Below are positions 61,510 through 64,000 of a DNA stretch of 64,000 nt, piece after piece (position 1 is the stretch's first letter; the number at the start of each line of letters is the position of its first letter). The notes below the pieces were generated by a model. It was not told the DNA's origin and did not search any database. It saw nothing but the letters and a program-made list of their open reading frames with translations. Where the stretch lies: assembly GCF_030272615.1 (NCBI RefSeq), contig NW_026729201.1:62001-126000 (forward strand), given 5' to 3'. Made by a program: the position numbers and the translations under genes. This DNA is from Cryptomeria japonica (lineage: Eukaryota > Streptophyta > Pinopsida > Cupressales > Cupressaceae).

Positions 61510-62250
61510 CCACCATGCATTGTTTACTTGGGATCATGCACATCTTGTGCCTTATTGTACATGCACTACTTATAAAGTGCCATGGGGGGGTTGATGTTTG
61601 TCTTTTGTTTGCCATCTTCCTTTGTCAAGTGAGTGTTCCTTCCACGACATTCACCTCATGTTGTGTGTCAAGTGAGTGTTCCTTCCACGACAATGTGTAC
61701 TTTCTCTGCGCCTTCGATGTTCCTGGTTCTTCATCATGCAGTTCTTGTTGGCTGTTCTTTTCAGTGTACTTGTCCCTCTCCCTTTTCAGCATTATGGGGA
61801 GGTTTGTCTTGTTGGTTCTAATGCTTCCTTGGTTTGATTGATCATCTCTTCAGGCTTTGGTTTCTCATGCCATCTGTATCTTCGAGTTTAGTTGTTTGTC
61901 TTTGTTTGCCATCTGATTCGAGTAGTGTCATTTGAGGGCACTCATGCAGATTACAGTCTTCTCTACCTGGTCGTGTTCTATTTTAGTGGAGTTTCTTCAG
62001 ATCAGCAGTTACTCTTCGATAGTGTTTGCAGCTATTTCCTGTTTCAGTGGTGTTTTTCTTGATTTTCCATCTCTTTTTGGAGTAGAGTTTTTTTCCCACA
62101 TGATTTTCTCTATTTCTTTGGTTCATAGAGATTTGGTTGTGATTGGGTAGCTCATCAGGCCTTGTTGCCGGGACCCAAATTTGCCTTCATCATGTAGTTG
62201 CATTTTTTGCTTCATGCATTTAGTTTTTTAGCTACTCCCTAAGTTCATCT
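61510..62250 (+). other. 3' internal region of an LTR element, non-coding
   Basis: T/C-rich sequence ending at a polypurine tract and LTR start. It contains a direct duplication of AGTGAGTGTTCCTTCCACGA at about 61,628 and 61,670 (42 bp apart). The Phe/Ser/Cys-rich ORFs have no family motif. Confidence 0.4.
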
Positions 62251-62260
62251 TAAGGGGGGG
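62251..62260 (+). other. Polypurine tract
   Basis: TAAGGGGGGG directly before TGTTAGAG. Confidence 0.65.
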
Positions 62261-62690
62261 TGTTAGAGTTATCTTGTATTAGCTAATAATTATTTATTTA
62301 ATTATTAGTCTATTATACTCTGCGCTTAAGCTAAACTTAGACATTTAATAATATTGTAGGTATTTAATAATTATTCTAATTATTAAATACTCTTTATACC
62401 TTTAGGGTTTATTTAGGGTTGCACACCTTTAGGGTTGCTATTATCCTTTTATAAGGATTGTATTGTACTTTTTCATTAAAAATTGATTCCCTTTCTGAAT
62501 GATCATTTTCTTCTTCAAAGCATTTATGCTTTTTTGCTTTATGTGCCTCCATTCTTCTCTTGTGACAGGTATTTGCATGCAGGTGTTCTTGGGATCTCTG
62601 AAGTTGTATTTTCTCAACTTCTTCAGAAGAAAGTAATAAGCATATCAATAATATAGCAATCTTTACGCACACTGAATCATTTCAAAGCCT
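62261..62690 (+). mobile_element. 3' LTR (start defined, end uncertain)
   Basis: It begins TGTTAGAGTTATCTTG next to the polypurine tract and contains TTATTTATTTAATTATTAG. A TATA-like CTTTTATAAGG lies at about 62,446-62,456, followed by leader-like sequence. The right end was not resolved. Confidence 0.5.
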
Positions 62691-63409
62691 CTGGAAGTTT
62701 GTTATCTTAATGTATGTATTAATAGTGTAATGAATTTGAACCTTACAGAATCTAAATGTTGCATTGGAAAATGAAGTTTATATTGTAAAATTTTCTAGAA
62801 TAGTGAGAGCTTGTTATAATTAATATTGAAATTTAAGCGATGTCATAGCATCACTTGGACATTGCTTCTAAATATTTACTATCTAGTAAATGTGGACAAC
62901 CTTGAACCTTTTTTAATCTTACATATTGGATGATTATTTTACTCATTATTATGGGTAACTGACCTTTATAAACCTCTAGCATGTTGACTGTTATCTAGTT
63001 GCAAATTGTTTTAAATAGTATGGTCATAGTCAATATATGTTTTTATAATATTTTGGGCATCATTCCGTAGATCTTAATCAAGGACCTTAATTATCTTACC
63101 TTTTTTATTTTTTTATGTATATTTAATATATCATATTCATACATTAGTATATTTAAGCATGTCTACACATACACATTACATTTATATATCTATTAATTAT
63201 AGATCATACATGTAATATACCTTCTTAATAAATATTATTGTTCTTTAAATGATAGAATCTTCAATTTAAGTTTGTACACTTATATCTAGGATTATTTATG
63301 AATGTTTGTACTTGAATTACAACTCACACTTGACTACTTGTCGCATGAATGAAGAGTAAACTTATCATCATTCTTATTAAAATTGATCATGTTATCATTG
63401 AGAAGAACC
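62691..63409. other. AT-rich, no gene recognised
   Basis: Nothing coding; ends at GAACC before the next LTR. Confidence 0.5.
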
Positions 63410-64000
63410 TGTTGGCAATTGACACTCATTGGATTCATTTTGGTGTCATTGATGGCAGCAAGATATGATGGAAGTAATAAACCAGCACTAGGAAGCATAT
63501 ACCGGTAGATACCAGCTTTGGAGCATTCAGGGCTACACTGGCACCGACACCAGCATGAACACGTCTTTGGAAGCTGACATCAAGGAGGATTTACTTAAAT
63601 CATTTTGTAATTATTATTGTTAAGGCTTACATTTTTGTAAATGTATTGTAAGCCGACATAAGGCATATTATTTGTAATAGGTATATAGGTTAGTCTGCTA
63701 GGTTATTTTTGAAAAAAAAAAGATAAATGATATGTGTGGATATAGGAGAATATAGCAGAACCGTATGATGTGAAATATATGTATGGAGATCATTTTGTAT
63801 GTGGATGCTATATCATGCAATGATCTGTAGATAGCTTGGAAAGCATTCTTGGAGGAGAAGAGATACCAGTAGTAGTTCAGAGTTTATGAACCGGTACAGA
63901 GCAGAGCCAGAACTGGAACTCTATTTGGCATAGCAGATGCATTCTTGAGTTCATTTTCAGTAATTTACTTTGGCAGTTAGTGAGGCTCTTTAGTGATGAG
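63410..64000 (+). mobile_element. Copia LTR, 5' part, running off the window
   Basis: Begins TGTTGGCAATTGACACTC. It shares with the reverse complement of 46,765-47,408 the GGTGTCATTGATGGCA, GGCACCGACAC, GTAAGCCGACATAAGGCATA and (at the window end) GTTAGTGAGGCTC segments. No polypurine tract precedes it, so it may be a 5' or solo LTR. Confidence 0.65.

Overview
This 64 kb window looks like intergenic DNA from a large, repeat-filled seed-plant nuclear genome. A gymnosperm is my best guess. The reasons are an AT-rich base composition, nested LTR retrotransposons at several stages of decay, L1-type LINE fragments, degenerate plant-type telomere repeats (TTTAGGG), very long GA/CT tracts, and no intact host gene. 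The only host-like coding piece is a decayed BTB/POZ-like fragment at 6.2-6.6 kb. Everything else I can read is mobile-element debris or tandem and inverted repeats.

Layout. 0-2.1 kb: retroelement gag remnant with zinc knuckles, then a TE-associated ORF of unknown function. 2.2-5.4 kb (minus): DDE-like transposase pseudogene split by 0.9 kb of foreign sequence. 5.8-8.8 kb: GA tracts, composite minisatellite and a dispersed repeat (here R1). 9.5-13.7 kb: a 4.17 kb solo LTR with TSD. 14.2-16.2 kb: dispersed repeat R2 carrying a LINE 5' fragment. 16.7-17.2 kb: Copia LTR fragment. 20.0-22.6 kb: GA minisatellite, a small fold-back, and a 1.2 kb fold-back element with an exact 84-bp tandem array. 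24.5-27.0 kb: minus-strand LTR element with primer-binding site. 29.2-31.9 kb: LINE reverse transcriptase (minus). 31.9-32.6 kb: second R2 copy. 33.0-33.5 kb: another non-LTR C-terminal piece.

33.5-51.1 kb is a nest. A 12,950-bp Ty3-gypsy (Tat-like) element lies at 33,815-46,764. It has 780-bp LTRs differing at 12 positions and a perfect 5-bp TSD (GTTAC), and it sits inside a minus-strand Copia LTR. Copia gag-protease follows to its right on the minus strand. The Tat-like element keeps gag, protease and the integrase C-terminus in the sense direction but lacks reverse transcriptase, RNase H and the integrase core, so it must be non-autonomous. Antisense to it, between the sense ORFs and the 3' LTR, lies a two-exon plant mobile domain (PMD) gene. 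It has a canonical GT-AG intron, a TATA-like box and 11 in-frame stops but no frameshift. An array of a GCGTCTGTG-type motif occurs in the sense leader and again, inverted, in the antisense gene's intron, so both genes carry it in the same relative orientation.

51.1-60.7 kb: two inverted arms (GA/CT tract plus R1) flank a decayed Copia pol gene that is itself interrupted by a minus-strand LINE-like fragment. The right arm contains interstitial telomere-like blocks. 61.5-64 kb: a 3' LTR with polypurine tract, then a Copia LTR that runs off the window. I found no tRNA, rRNA or CRISPR. Family names rest on motifs recognised by eye; no database search was run.
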